From Parvularcula lutaonensis (lineage in GTDB: Bacteria > Pseudomonadota > Alphaproteobacteria > Caulobacterales > Parvularculaceae), in assembly GCF_014651915.1 (NCBI RefSeq), contig NZ_BMXU01000003.1:1-64000 (forward strand): a DNA stretch of 64,000 nt. Reading direction: 5' to 3'. Within the stretch, counting starts at the first letter, position 1. Each line of letters starts with the position of its first letter. Positions 43,865 to 51,522 of the stretch are shown in pieces. The notes below the pieces were generated by a model. It searched no databases. It saw only the letters and a list, made by a program, of their open reading frames with translations, and had not been told where the DNA came from. A program made the translations under genes and the position numbers.

Positions 43865-44013
43865 GGCGCAGCGCCGAGAAATCCGCCGAAAGCTCCGCCA
43901 TTGGGCTTGTCGGCAACCGGCTTGGCCTTGCTCACCGCGCGCGGCTTGGCACGGGGCTTGGGGGGGGTCACGGTCTTCGCCGATCTTCCCAGATATCTCT
44001 CGGCTTGCATCAT
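43861..44013 (-). CDS. Tiny basic protein encoded directly after ilvC
   Basis: 50 aa: starts MMQAERYLGRSAKTVT, has a Lys/Pro/Arg/Ala-rich middle (PKPRAKPRAVSKAKPVADKP) and a Gly/Phe tail (NGGAFGGFLGAAP). GGAG lies at the end of ilvC, and the ATG is 2 nt after the ilvC stop, so translation should be coupled. No family recognised. Composition resembles small disordered nucleic-acid- or ribosome-binding tails, but that is a guess. Confidence 0.6.
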   Translation of the reverse strand: MMQAERYLGRSAKTVTPPKPRAKPRAVSKAKPVADKPNGGAFGGFLGAAP

Positions 44014-44015
44014 CG

Positions 44016-45038
44016 TCAGTCTCCTGAGTTATTCCCTCCGCCCTCAAGCCAGGGCATGAAGCTCCTGACGTGCTGGCCGATATCTTCGATGTCGTGATCG
44101 CGCTTCCGGGCCTTCATCGCTTCAAAGCGTGCTTTCCCGGCCTGGTTCTCCAGGATCCATTCATGGGCAAACTGGCCTGAGCGGATCTGGTCCAGCACCC
44201 CCTTCATGCGCTCCTTGACCTCTGGCCCGATGATCGAGCCGCCGTTCAACAGATCGCCGAAGGCCGCAGTCTCGCTGATAGAGCTGTACATTTTGTTGAG
44301 GCCGCCCTCATGGAGGATGTCGACCACCAGCTTCAGCTCGTGAAAACACTCCGTATACGCAAGTTCACGCGGATAGCCTGCCTCGACCAGCGTTTCGTAG
44401 GCGCGCAGGAACAGCTCCGTGACGCCGCCGCAGAGGACCGCCTGTTCACCGAACATGTCGGTTTCGGCCTCGTCGCGGAAGGTTGTCTCCCAGATCGCCG
44501 CTGCCGTACCGCCGATCCCGTCGGCATAGCCGAGCGCGGTCTTCGTCGCGTTGCCCGTTGCGTCCTGATGGATCGAGAAGAGAGCAGGCACCCCCCTCCC
44601 CTTTTCATATTCCCGGCGGACCAGCTGGCCGATGCCCTTGGGCGCGACCATCACCACGTCGATGTCCGCGGCGGGCTTCACCAGGCCATAGAGGACCGAG
44701 AAGCCGTGCCCGAAGAGAAGCGTGTCACCTTCCTTCATCCGGGGTCGGAGCACCTGTTCGTAAATCTCGCCATGGGCCATGTCAGGCGCCAGCATCGCGA
44801 TGACATCGGCTTCCTCGGCGGCGTCTTCGACCGACAGGGTATGGAAGCCATCTGCCCGGGCGCGCTGTTCGCTCCCGCCTCCGGCCCTCGCGCCGACGAT
44901 CACCTCAAGACCTGAGTCCCTAAGATTGAGGCCCTGGGCGCGGCCCTGGGCACCGTAGCCGATCACGGCGATGGTCTTGTCCTTCAGGGCGTCAGGATCG
45001 ACGTCATCCTTGGTGAAAACGCGCAGGCGGTCGGTCAT
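44016..45038 (-). CDS. ilvC: Ketol-acid reductoisomerase, class I
   Basis: 340 aa. It converts acetolactate/acetohydroxybutyrate to the dihydroxy acids of branched-chain amino acid synthesis, using NADPH and Mg. The Rossmann loop reads GYGAQGRAQGLNLRDSG, differing from the common GYGSQGHAH form. The metal/active-site regions AETDMFGEQAVLCGG, AYTECFHELKLVVDIL and SISETAAFGDL are intact. GGGAGAG precedes the ATG. The 258-bp upstream region has a stem CAGGCGC/GCGCCTG near 45100-45120 and a -10-like TAATAT near 45238, but no clear leader peptide. Confidence 0.94.
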   Translation of the reverse strand: MTDRLRVFTKDDVDPDALKDKTIAVIGYGAQGRAQGLNLRDSGLEVIVGARAGGGSEQRARADGFHTLSVEDAAEEADVIAMLAPDMAHGEIYEQVLRPRMKEGDTLLFGHGFSVLYGLVKPAADIDVVMVAPKGIGQLVRREYEKGRGVPALFSIHQDATGNATKTALGYADGIGGTAAAIWETTFRDEAETDMFGEQAVLCGGVTELFLRAYETLVEAGYPRELAYTECFHELKLVVDILHEGGLNKMYSSISETAAFGDLLNGGSIIGPEVKERMKGVLDQIRSGQFAHEWILENQAGKARFEAMKARKRDHDIEDIGQHVRSFMPWLEGGGNNSGD

Positions 45039-45296
45039 TGGCTCTCTCCCAATAAGAAGAGAGCGCGCCTAGCCGAGCGAGGCGCCGGTGCAAACGCCTC
45101 AGGCGCTACTCCGCGCCTGGGGTGCCTTCCGTTCGGTTTTGGTCGCCGTTCTGCCATCATCGCTCTTCGCACCTGCAAAAACGCACGTGCCGCAAACAGA
45201 TGAAGCAAGGATTGCCACCGGACAACCCCCGTGCGCTATATTATGCCGCCTGGATCGCTGGTCGCGCGAGAATGTTATCTTTGTGTGGCGCGTCCG

Positions 45297-46454
45297 TCAC
45301 AATTGCGCAGCCGAAAGGGCTTTCGCCAGGTCGTCCTGCAGGTCGCTTGCGTCCTCAAGCCCGATCGAGAACCGCAAGAGCCCCGGCGTGATCCCTGCTT
45401 CGCGCCGTGCCTGCTCCTCCATCCCCGCATGGGTCATGGTGTCAGGCACGCAAACGAGCGTCTCGAAGCCGCCCAGGGACTCGGCCAGCGTCGGGATCGT
45501 CAAGGCTTCGAGGAATTTGGGCAGGGACAGCCCGTCCCGCAGCTCCGCTGAAAGCATCGAGCCGAAGCCCTTTTGCTGGCGCTTCGCAAGGGCGTGCTGC
45601 GGATGGCTTTCAAGGCCCGGATAGTGGACGCGGGCGATCCGTTCATCGGCTTCAAGGAACCGCGCCAGCCGCTCCGCCGTGCGCTGCTGCTCCTCTACCC
45701 GCACCTTCAGGGTCCTGACCCCGCGCAGGGTCAGCCAGCTGTCAAAGGCGGGCCCGGTCACACCCGTGCAGTTCGCCCACCATGCCAGCTCATCCCCCAG
45801 ATCTCGTTTCGCCGCCAAAACGGCACCCCCTACGACATCGCTGTGGCCGGAGATGAACTTGGTCGTGGAATGCACCACCAGGTCGCAGCCGAGCGCGATC
45901 GGGTTCTGCAGGACAGGTGAGAGGAACGTGTTGTCTGCCACCGTCAGGCATCCGGCCGCCCTCGCCTTCTGGGTACAGGCAGCAAGGTCGGTGACTCGCA
46001 TCAGCGGGTTGGACGGCGTCTCGAGATAGGCGAGCTTGGGCTTCAGGGCGAACGCAGCATCGCGCGCCTCGGGATCGGAGAGATCCGCGAAGAGAATATC
46101 GAACAGACCCCGCCGCGCCTTGTGGGTCAGGAGCCTGTGCGTCCCGCCGTAACAGTCATGGGGCGCGAGCACGAGGTCGCCCGGCCCGACGAGGTTCAGG
46201 CACAGATCGATCGCCGCCATCCCGCTCGCCGTGATGACGCCCCTCTCCGCCCCTTCGAGCTTCGCAAGGCACGCCGCCAGCTCTTCCCGGTTCGGCGTCT
46301 CCTTGCGGGCATAGTCATAGCGAGGCGGCTTGCGATGGTCCTGCCAGCGGAAGGTTGTGGACAGGCCGATCGGCGGCGCGACCGAGCCGAACGCCTCGTC
46401 CCGCGCGACGCCCGTGGTGGCCAGGATCGTCGCCAGCTTCTTCTCGTCATTCAT
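45297..46454 (-). CDS. metB: Cystathionine gamma-synthase / O-acylhomoserine sulfhydrylase family (PLP)
   Basis: 385 aa. Cys/Met metabolism PLP enzyme: YDYARKETPNREELAACLAKLEG, ASGMAAIDL, PSNPLMRVTDL, VADNTFLSP and the PLP lysine in VVHSTTKFISGHSDVVGG. It condenses an activated homoserine with cysteine (or sulfide). The start overlaps the metX stop by ATGA, so both are under the SAM-II riboswitch. metB versus metZ activity cannot be fully separated by sequence alone. Confidence 0.88.
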   Translation of the reverse strand: MNDEKKLATILATTGVARDEAFGSVAPPIGLSTTFRWQDHRKPPRYDYARKETPNREELAACLAKLEGAERGVITASGMAAIDLCLNLVGPGDLVLAPHDCYGGTHRLLTHKARRGLFDILFADLSDPEARDAAFALKPKLAYLETPSNPLMRVTDLAACTQKARAAGCLTVADNTFLSPVLQNPIALGCDLVVHSTTKFISGHSDVVGGAVLAAKRDLGDELAWWANCTGVTGPAFDSWLTLRGVRTLKVRVEEQQRTAERLARFLEADERIARVHYPGLESHPQHALAKRQQKGFGSMLSAELRDGLSLPKFLEALTIPTLAESLGGFETLVCVPDTMTHAGMEEQARREAGITPGLLRFSIGLEDASDLQDDLAKALSAAQL

Positions 46455-47503
46455 CCCAGCACCCTCCTCAAAAGCGGCGCGATCGTAGCGGTTTCCTTGA
46501 GGAAGGCATCATGGCCGAACGCCGAGCGCAACACTTCATAGCCAAGAAGCTTCGGCAGCCCCGCCGCCATCTCCTGCACGATCGAAAGGGGCACCACCCG
46601 GTCGCTCTCCGCCGCGATCACCAATGTCGGCACGCGGATCGTCCGTGGGTCCTCGCGATGGTTGTCGATAGCGAGACTCAGGGTCCGGTAGCGTGCAGCG
46701 GTGACCCCGCCCGCATATTTGGTGCCATGATGATGGAGATAGCTGCGGAGCTCCCCCTGGTCGGCGAAACGCGCGCCGAATTCCTCCGCCGTCCGATAGG
46801 TTGTCATCGCCAGCTGCCTCGCCAGCGCCACGCCGTCAGCCTCGCGATTGGTGCCCTCGGTCAGGTCGAGGATCTGCCGTTGCACATGGCGCAGGGCCGT
46901 CGCCATCGGGTGGGGCCGGTGCCCCGCGCAGAGCACAACCAATGTCGACACCGTTTCGGGATAGAGACGAGCGAATGCGAGCCCGACCATCCCCCCGAAC
47001 GATGATCCGACCACCGCTTCGAGGTGCTGAACGCCCGCCTCGTCGAGCGCTTCACGGATCAATCGGGCGAAGTCTTCGGGACAGAGATCCTTCGCCTCGC
47101 ATCGGCCCGAAGGGGGGTAGTCCGCACCGATGACGAGAAAGCGGTCCGTGTCGATCACCCGCCCGGGCCCGGCCAGCCCGCTCCACCAGCCGTCATCGAG
47201 CGAGGTCACGCAGCGCCCTGCGGAGATCCCGCCGAGCACGAGCACCCGCGGGCCCGCCGGGTTGCCGACCATCCGCAGGCGCACGGTCTCGCCCTCGAGA
47301 CCCTGCCCCGACCGCGACCGCCAATCGGAACGCACCTTCATCGAGACGTTGCGCATCACCAATGGCGCCAGCCTCGCAAAAGGCGGACACGGACATTCGG
47401 CGGTCTCTACAGCGGCAAGGCTCATCACAGGGCTCCGTCTCGAATGCGCCGGAACCATCAGCCTGCGGGGGGAAGCGGAGCGTGCGCCCATCATGGAGAG
47501 CAT
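46451..47503 (-). CDS. metX: Homoserine O-acyltransferase (MetX type)
   Basis: 350 aa from the ATG at 47503, which has GAGGAG 8 nt upstream; the longer open frame to 47617 covers the riboswitch and is not translated. Alpha/beta-hydrolase fold: GNPAGPRVLVLGGISAGR, nucleophile elbow VVGSSFGGMVGLAFA, Asp in IAAESDRVVP and His in FGHDAFLKE. It acylates homoserine for methionine synthesis. Several internal Met codons make the exact start uncertain within about 50 residues. Confidence 0.87.
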   Translation of the reverse strand: MLSMMGARSASPRRLMVPAHSRRSPVMSLAAVETAECPCPPFARLAPLVMRNVSMKVRSDWRSRSGQGLEGETVRLRMVGNPAGPRVLVLGGISAGRCVTSLDDGWWSGLAGPGRVIDTDRFLVIGADYPPSGRCEAKDLCPEDFARLIREALDEAGVQHLEAVVGSSFGGMVGLAFARLYPETVSTLVVLCAGHRPHPMATALRHVQRQILDLTEGTNREADGVALARQLAMTTYRTAEEFGARFADQGELRSYLHHHGTKYAGGVTAARYRTLSLAIDNHREDPRTIRVPTLVIAAESDRVVPLSIVQEMAAGLPKLLGYEVLRSAFGHDAFLKETATIAPLLRRVLG

Positions 47504-47517
47504 CTGCGGCTCTCCTC

Positions 47518-47582
47518 GCGCACCCTTCGCTTTAGCGACACTTGTCGAGCGCCCCGCAAGCTGAAGGGTCAAATCGGCGCCT
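47518..47582 (-). ncRNA. SAM-II riboswitch
   Basis: Read on the minus strand, the conserved elements occur in order: GATTTGACCCTTC, GCTTGCGGGGCGC, ACAAGTGTCGCTAAAGC and GAAGGGT. ACCCTTC and GAAGGGT form P1. GCTTG and CAAGT provide the pseudoknot. The Shine-Dalgarno GAGGAG of metX follows directly, so SAM binding should block translation of metX-metB. SAM-II is known mainly from alphaproteobacterial met genes. Confidence 0.9.
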
Positions 47583-47714
47583 GCCGGCTCCATGCGCTCA
47601 ACGCCGCCCACCGTCAAGCGGGGCGTGTGCGCCGCGCCAATGCGGCGGCCGGTTGACCTTCGCTGGCACTTGGCGGACCGTCAGGCAGCGCGGAAGAAAT
47701 GGCGAGGGAAAACG

Positions 47715-48311
47715 GTGTCTTGGCGAAAAATCTTGGGGCTTCCCGTAGCAGGGGCCGTGGTGACCCTCCTCTTCCTCTTCATGGCCGGCGTGATTTCTGT
47801 CGATGACATCACGCCCGGCGAGAAGGTCGAGCGGGAGAAGATCACCATCGGCATGCCCGATCCCGAGCCTGAACGGACGAAGCCGGAAAAACCGAAAATC
47901 GACGAGATCGTCGAGCCCGACCCGCCGGAATGGGAGAAGCCCTCGCTCGACCCCAATCCTCTCGGCAAGGATGATCTGACCTTCGACGATCCTTCGGGCG
48001 GCGCCGCTGATCCAAGTTCGCTGCAACTGAACACCGCGCCGACACCCCTGATCCGGGCCGATCCCACGGGTTTCGACAATTGCTTCGCAGGCGGCAGGGC
48101 AAACCAGGTGCAGCGGGTCCGTGTCGAGTTCGACATCACGCCTGCGGGCGAAACCGCCAATGTGCGGGTCGTCGATTCGACCGATAGCTGCTTTGACCGC
48201 TCCGCGGTCAGGGCCGTGCGCCGCTGGCGGTACAACCCGAAGGTCGAGCGCGGTGAGGCCGTCTGGCAATACGGCGTCCAGACCACCATCGTCTATCAGC
48301 CGCCGGAATGA
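47715..48311 (+). CDS. TonB-family energy transducer
   Basis: 198 aa from GTG 47715 (GAGGG upstream). One N-terminal membrane helix (VAGAVVTLLFLFMAGVI) is followed by a Pro/Glu/Lys-rich periplasm-spanning region (PDPEPERTKPEKPKIDEI) and a TonB C-terminal domain with VRVEFDITPAGETANVRVV, then SAVRAVRRWRYNPKV. Two Cys flank the domain strands (FDNC; DSCFD), a pair shared by the paralogues downstream, suggesting a disulfide. It should power outer-membrane receptors. ExbB/ExbD are not nearby. Confidence 0.85.
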   Translation: MSWRKILGLPVAGAVVTLLFLFMAGVISVDDITPGEKVEREKITIGMPDPEPERTKPEKPKIDEIVEPDPPEWEKPSLDPNPLGKDDLTFDDPSGGAADPSSLQLNTAPTPLIRADPTGFDNCFAGGRANQVQRVRVEFDITPAGETANVRVVDSTDSCFDRSAVRAVRRWRYNPKVERGEAVWQYGVQTTIVYQPPE

Positions 48312-48445
48312 CCATGCGCCGAACGATCATGGGTGTAGTCACCGTCGCCCTCGTCGTGGTGGCCATCGTCATCATTGTGCAGTCCGGTCCTGAGCAGGTC
48401 ATCCCGCCAGCCGATGGATCGGCCATCTCTCCTGCCGCAAAATGA
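48308..48445 (+). CDS. Small single-span membrane protein
   Basis: 45 aa (MTMRRTIMGVVTVALVVVAI...). One hydrophobic helix at about 9-24, then a short Pro/Ser tail. ATGA overlap with the TonB gene upstream and ATGA-type overlap with the next small frame. It may be the surviving N-terminus of a decayed TonB paralogue rather than an independent protein. Confidence 0.4.
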   Translation: MTMRRTIMGVVTVALVVVAIVIIVQSGPEQVIPPADGSAISPAAK

Positions 48446-48628
48446 TGGTCAAACGCCTGCTCATCGCCCTGTTCCCTGCTGGGCTGATCGTGCTGGGGCT
48501 CACCCTGCTTCGCCCGCACCGCGGCGCGCCAGGTCGCCACATGGTCCTTCACTGCCAAAGAACTCAGCGGTGATCCCGTGTGGGCCTACGATCACAAGAT
48601 CGCGCTTCGCTTCGTCCTCGAGAACTGA
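48442..48628 (+). pseudogene. Decayed TonB C-terminal-domain paralogue
   Basis: ATG 48442 opens a 43-aa frame with a hydrophobic start (MVKRLLIALFPAGLIVLGL) ending at 48573. In another frame, ending TGA 48626-48628, the sequence reads PCFARTAARQVATWSFTAK then DHKIALRFVLEN, which aligns with the second half of the TonB C-terminal domain of its neighbours, including the conserved Cys. At least one frameshift separates the pieces, so this copy looks non-functional. Confidence 0.5.
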
Positions 48629-48678
48629 GCGTGAGCCGGAGACTCGCCTGCCCGGTGCCTGCCCGCTAGCTTCTTCCC

Positions 48679-49163
48679 ATGTTCGGGGATGATCGAGGGA
48701 CATCGGGCTTCGTGCTGTCGCTTGGCGCTGCAGTGATCGCCGCGATTGTCCTCCATATGGTCCTGACCCGTCAGCCGCCTTCGGTGGACGATGCCGTTTC
48801 GCAACCAGAACCACCTGCTCCGGCTTCTGTCAGCTATCGCTCCCTGGGAACGCCGCCAGGACACCGCCTGCCCTGCGACGGCCCCGGCGCCACGGCCAGG
48901 GGACCCCGATCGACAGTCCCGGTCGCGGGCGTGGACAGCTGCCGCATGATCGCCCCGCCAGAGCGCGTGACCGTGGAGGTGCTGTTCGACGTCACCCCGC
49001 AAGGCCTGCCCGCCAACGTGATGATCGAAGGCTCCATCCCTGTCTCGATCCCGTGATCGAGGAAGCCCTTCGCGGGTTCACCTACTGCCCGAAAAAGGTT
49101 CGCGGCGAGCCGGCTTGGCGGTACGGAGAGCGCGCCCAGTTCAGCTTTGTCCGGTATCCCTGA
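48679..49163 (+). pseudogene. TonB C-terminal-domain paralogue with a single-base frameshift
   Basis: The first frame (125 aa, ends at 49056) has an N-terminal membrane helix (FVLSLGAAVIAAIVLHMVL), VDSC and the domain strand VTVEVLFDVTPQGLPANVMIEGSIP. It then stops. A different frame continues the domain at once as CLDPVIEEALRGFTYCPKKV and ends FVRYP at 49163. One added C near 49040 (SIP-CLDP) would join them and restore the conserved Cys. This is a true frameshift or an assembly error. The stop overlaps the ATG of the next lipoprotein. Confidence 0.6.
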
Positions 49164-49522
49164 TGAAACGTCTTCTCCCCGCCCTCCTCCTCGGCGCCTG
49201 CGCCTCCAGCCCGCCCCCGACCCCTGTCGTGTCCGACCCCAGCGCCCAGCCCCTGCGCCGGGTCAGCCCCGAGGGTTTCGAGGGTTGCCTGCGCGGGAAG
49301 CCCCTGCCCTATCGCGGCGTTGTCGAGGTGGAGCTTGAAACCGGTCCCGAGGGCTTCGTCACCGGGGCCGAGATTGTCGACAGCTCCGATCCCTGCCTCA
49401 ACCCCTCGGTCCTCGCGGCCGTCCAGCAATGGCGTTACCCCCCGAAGATGGTCGATGGTGTCCTCGCTGCCCGCACCGGCATCCGCGCCCTCATCGTCAT
49501 CAATGCAGAGGACGACGAGTGA
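49163..49522 (+). CDS. TonB C-terminal-domain lipoprotein
   Basis: 119 aa from ATG 49163. Lipobox LLLGAC near residue 13 gives a lipid-anchored protein, so it is not a classical membrane-helix TonB. The domain shows VVEVELETGPEGFVTGAEIV, then CLNPSVLAAVQQWRYPPKM, with the same Cys pair (FEGC; DPCLN) as the paralogues. It may act as a TonB-like partner in the periplasm. It overlaps the GFA gene start (GTGA). Confidence 0.7.
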   Translation: MKRLLPALLLGACASSPPPTPVVSDPSAQPLRRVSPEGFEGCLRGKPLPYRGVVEVELETGPEGFVTGAEIVDSSDPCLNPSVLAAVQQWRYPPKMVDGVLAARTGIRALIVINAEDDE

Positions 49523-49950
49523 GCGACCTCGAGATCACCGGCCGCTGTCTTTGCGGCGCCGTCACCTACGAGGCGACCAGCAAGAACGGCCGTCTGGGCG
49601 TCTGCCACTGCAGCGACTGCCAGCGATGGAAAGGCGGGCCGTTCATCGGTCTCGATGTCGAAACGATCTCCATCGAAGGGCCGGTGCGCTGGTATTCGAG
49701 TTCCGAATGGGCCGAGCGCGGCTCCTGCTCGGAATGCGGCTCGGCCCTGTTCTGGCGGATGAAGGACGGGAGGCACCAAACCGTATCGGCCGGCAGCGTG
49801 GACGACCCCTCGGCCATCAAGGACATCAAGTCCCACATCTTTATCGATTCAAAGCCGGACTATTATGACTTCACCGGGGACGCCCCGCGTCTTACCGGCG
49901 AAGAGACCCTCGCCATGGTCATGGAGCAGATGAAGGCCGAGGACGCCTGA
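49519..49950 (+). CDS. GFA/CENP-V family zinc-binding protein
   Basis: 143 aa from GTG 49519. Glutathione-dependent formaldehyde-activating enzyme family. Zinc-binding cysteines are seen in GRCLCGAVTYE, VCHCSDCQRW and GSCSECGSALFW. Such proteins bind small thiol adducts; formaldehyde activity is known for only a few members. It overlaps the TonB lipoprotein by GTGA but probably only shares transcription. Confidence 0.85.
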   Translation: MSDLEITGRCLCGAVTYEATSKNGRLGVCHCSDCQRWKGGPFIGLDVETISIEGPVRWYSSSEWAERGSCSECGSALFWRMKDGRHQTVSAGSVDDPSAIKDIKSHIFIDSKPDYYDFTGDAPRLTGEETLAMVMEQMKAEDA

Positions 49951-49952
49951 GT

Positions 49953-50324
49953 TCAGCCGAGGCTGACGACGTCCACGAGCTTCTGGGTCCTGCGCTCCAA
50001 GATGCCGAGATCGCCATCGACGATGGCGTATTCATAGCCCTCATTAAGCTTGGGCAGCTCCTCGACCAGTTCCCCCGGCAGGCGCCGGACGACAACCTTT
50101 CGCGACAACACCTTGCCAAGCGCGTAGTTGGTGCCGCGTCGGCCGGACCGGCTGCAGTCGGAGCCGCGGCGCCCCGGTGCGCAGCGCCCTTTCTCGGCAT
50201 AGTAGTCGGTCACGACCCGCGCCTCGCTGGCCCCGAGACTGACACCGGGGTTCAGCCACAAGGCATGGCTCGTCCCCAGAAGGAGGGCTCCCGCCGCGGC
50301 GCCAATCATCATCATACGGAGCAT
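49953..50324 (-). CDS. Small secreted protein, DUF1236/RcnB-like C-terminus
   Basis: 123 aa. Signal peptide (MMIGAAAGALLLGTSHA) is followed by a short region with a Cys pair (GRCAPGRRGSDC). The C-terminal segment (VVVRRLPGELVEELPKLNEGYEYAIVDGDLGILERRTQKLVDVV) has the strand pattern of DUF1236/RcnB-like periplasmic proteins. Function unknown. Confidence 0.6.
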   Translation of the reverse strand: MLRMMMIGAAAGALLLGTSHALWLNPGVSLGASEARVVTDYYAEKGRCAPGRRGSDCSRSGRRGTNYALGKVLSRKVVVRRLPGELVEELPKLNEGYEYAIVDGDLGILERRTQKLVDVVSLG

Positions 50325-50337
50325 ATCCTGCCCTCCC

Positions 50338-51357
50338 CTATACGTTGCCGGTGAGCTTCCCGTAAGCCCTGACCACCGCAGCGGCCAGCTCTTCTGGCTT
50401 GGGTTTCGCAGCGAGGTCGATGTCCAGCTTGAGGCTGTCGCCCTCGATCCTCGCGGTCAAGAACGGAAGGCCGCCAGCGCTCTCGCTGACCTCCCGCGGC
50501 CGTTTGGGCTTGCTCGGTTTCGCGGATCCCTTCAGCAGCTTGAAGACCTCGGCGCCGCCCATGAGGGTCGTCCCGCCGAGTTCACGAGCCTTGTCCTGGG
50601 CCTTGGCGATCTCTCTCGCCCTCGCAAGCACGAGGTCCCGCGTCTCCCCCTTGAGCAGCGGCGAAAGCTGCTGGCCGTGGCGGACGGCGATCTGGCGCGG
50701 GTCGCCATAGGCGTCGAGGACTTCGCGGGGCAGCCTAGCGATGGAAATGTAGCTCGACAGCAGGGACTTCGAGACCTCCATCCGCTGGGCCATGCGGGTC
50801 ATGTTGTTGTCGTAGTAGTCCCCAAGCGCCTTGAGATACTCCCTGCCCCGCTCGTAATCGGAGATGTCCTGGCGCCCCCGGTTTTCGAGATCGGCAAAAC
50901 GGAAGGCCTCTTCGTCGGCGAGGTCCTTGATTTCGACGAGATAGAAGATCTCCTTCCGGTTCTCCTCCTCGCGCAGGTAGCTGACGGCGAAATGGCGCCG
51001 CGCGCCTGAAATGACCTCATATTCGAAGCCTTCGGGGTCGTCCCTGAGGCGGCGAACCACTGCGGGGATTTCCTGCTTCCCCTGCGCCCGGATCGACCCG
51101 ATGAGGTCGGCGCAGTTCTCGGCATCGAGCAGGTCGTAGATCCGGTTGTGCTTCTCCCACATCCGGCAGACTTTCGGGTCCACCATCCGCAGCCGCACAT
51201 CGCGGATCCGACCTTGCGCAATATCGGCCAAGGCCCCTTCCCGCTGGGCGAAGGGGTTGATCTGAGGCCCTGGACTTTTGGGCTCGGCCCCTTGGGATGC
51301 GCCGGACGTCTCCCGGGCAGCGTTCACGGCGTCGGCTAGAATTCGTTTCCGGGCCAT
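50338..51357 (-). CDS. repB: ParB/RepB-family partition protein
   Basis: 339 aa. ParB N-terminal CTPase/nuclease-like domain with LIGSIRAQGKQEIPAVVRR and YEVISGARRHFAVSYLREE (here ARRH where chromosomal ParB has ERRW/ERRxRA). The HTH is MTRMAQRMEVSKSLLSSYISIARLP, and a C-terminal dimerisation segment follows. It should bind the GTTCAACGCGTTGAAC palindromes just upstream. It lies downstream of the repA-like ATPase on the same strand, as in plasmid/chromid partition operons. Confidence 0.88.
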   Translation of the reverse strand: MARKRILADAVNAARETSGASQGAEPKSPGPQINPFAQREGALADIAQGRIRDVRLRMVDPKVCRMWEKHNRIYDLLDAENCADLIGSIRAQGKQEIPAVVRRLRDDPEGFEYEVISGARRHFAVSYLREEENRKEIFYLVEIKDLADEEAFRFADLENRGRQDISDYERGREYLKALGDYYDNNMTRMAQRMEVSKSLLSSYISIARLPREVLDAYGDPRQIAVRHGQQLSPLLKGETRDLVLARAREIAKAQDKARELGGTTLMGGAEVFKLLKGSAKPSKPKRPREVSESAGGLPFLTARIEGDSLKLDIDLAAKPKPEELAAAVVRAYGKLTGNV

Positions 51358-51379
51358 CTCAGCGCCCTCCCCAGTTGGC

Positions 51380-51395
51380 GTTCAACGCGTTGAAC
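51380..51395. repeat. Centromere-like palindrome, copy 1
   Basis: GTTCAACGCGTTGAAC, a perfect 16-bp palindrome just upstream of the repB-like start. It is identical to the copy at 51506-51521. Size, symmetry and position between repA and repB fit a partition (parS-like) site. Confidence 0.8.
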
Positions 51396-51505
51396 GCGGA
51401 ACAGTCTACGGTGACCAGAGACCGTGCGGACAAGGTGGCTGCGCAGTGGAACCGCTCGGCCGAATACCTGTTCCAAGTTGGCTGCCACGCCTCGGCGGTC
51501 CCACT

Positions 51506-51521
51506 GTTCAACGCGTTGAAC
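51506..51521. repeat. Centromere-like palindrome, copy 2
   Basis: Second GTTCAACGCGTTGAAC, immediately after the repA-like stop. The two copies lie 126 bp apart (start to start) at either end of the 165-bp repA-repB gap. Confidence 0.8.
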
Positions 51522-51522
51522 A

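Noticed and set aside
45039-45296. Leader-peptide attenuator in front of ilvC
   Set aside because: Hairpins are present, but no short frame rich in Ile, Val or Leu codons was found.
47504-47617. In-frame extension of MetX from a TTG
   Set aside because: These bases form the SAM-II aptamer, so the frame is open only by chance.
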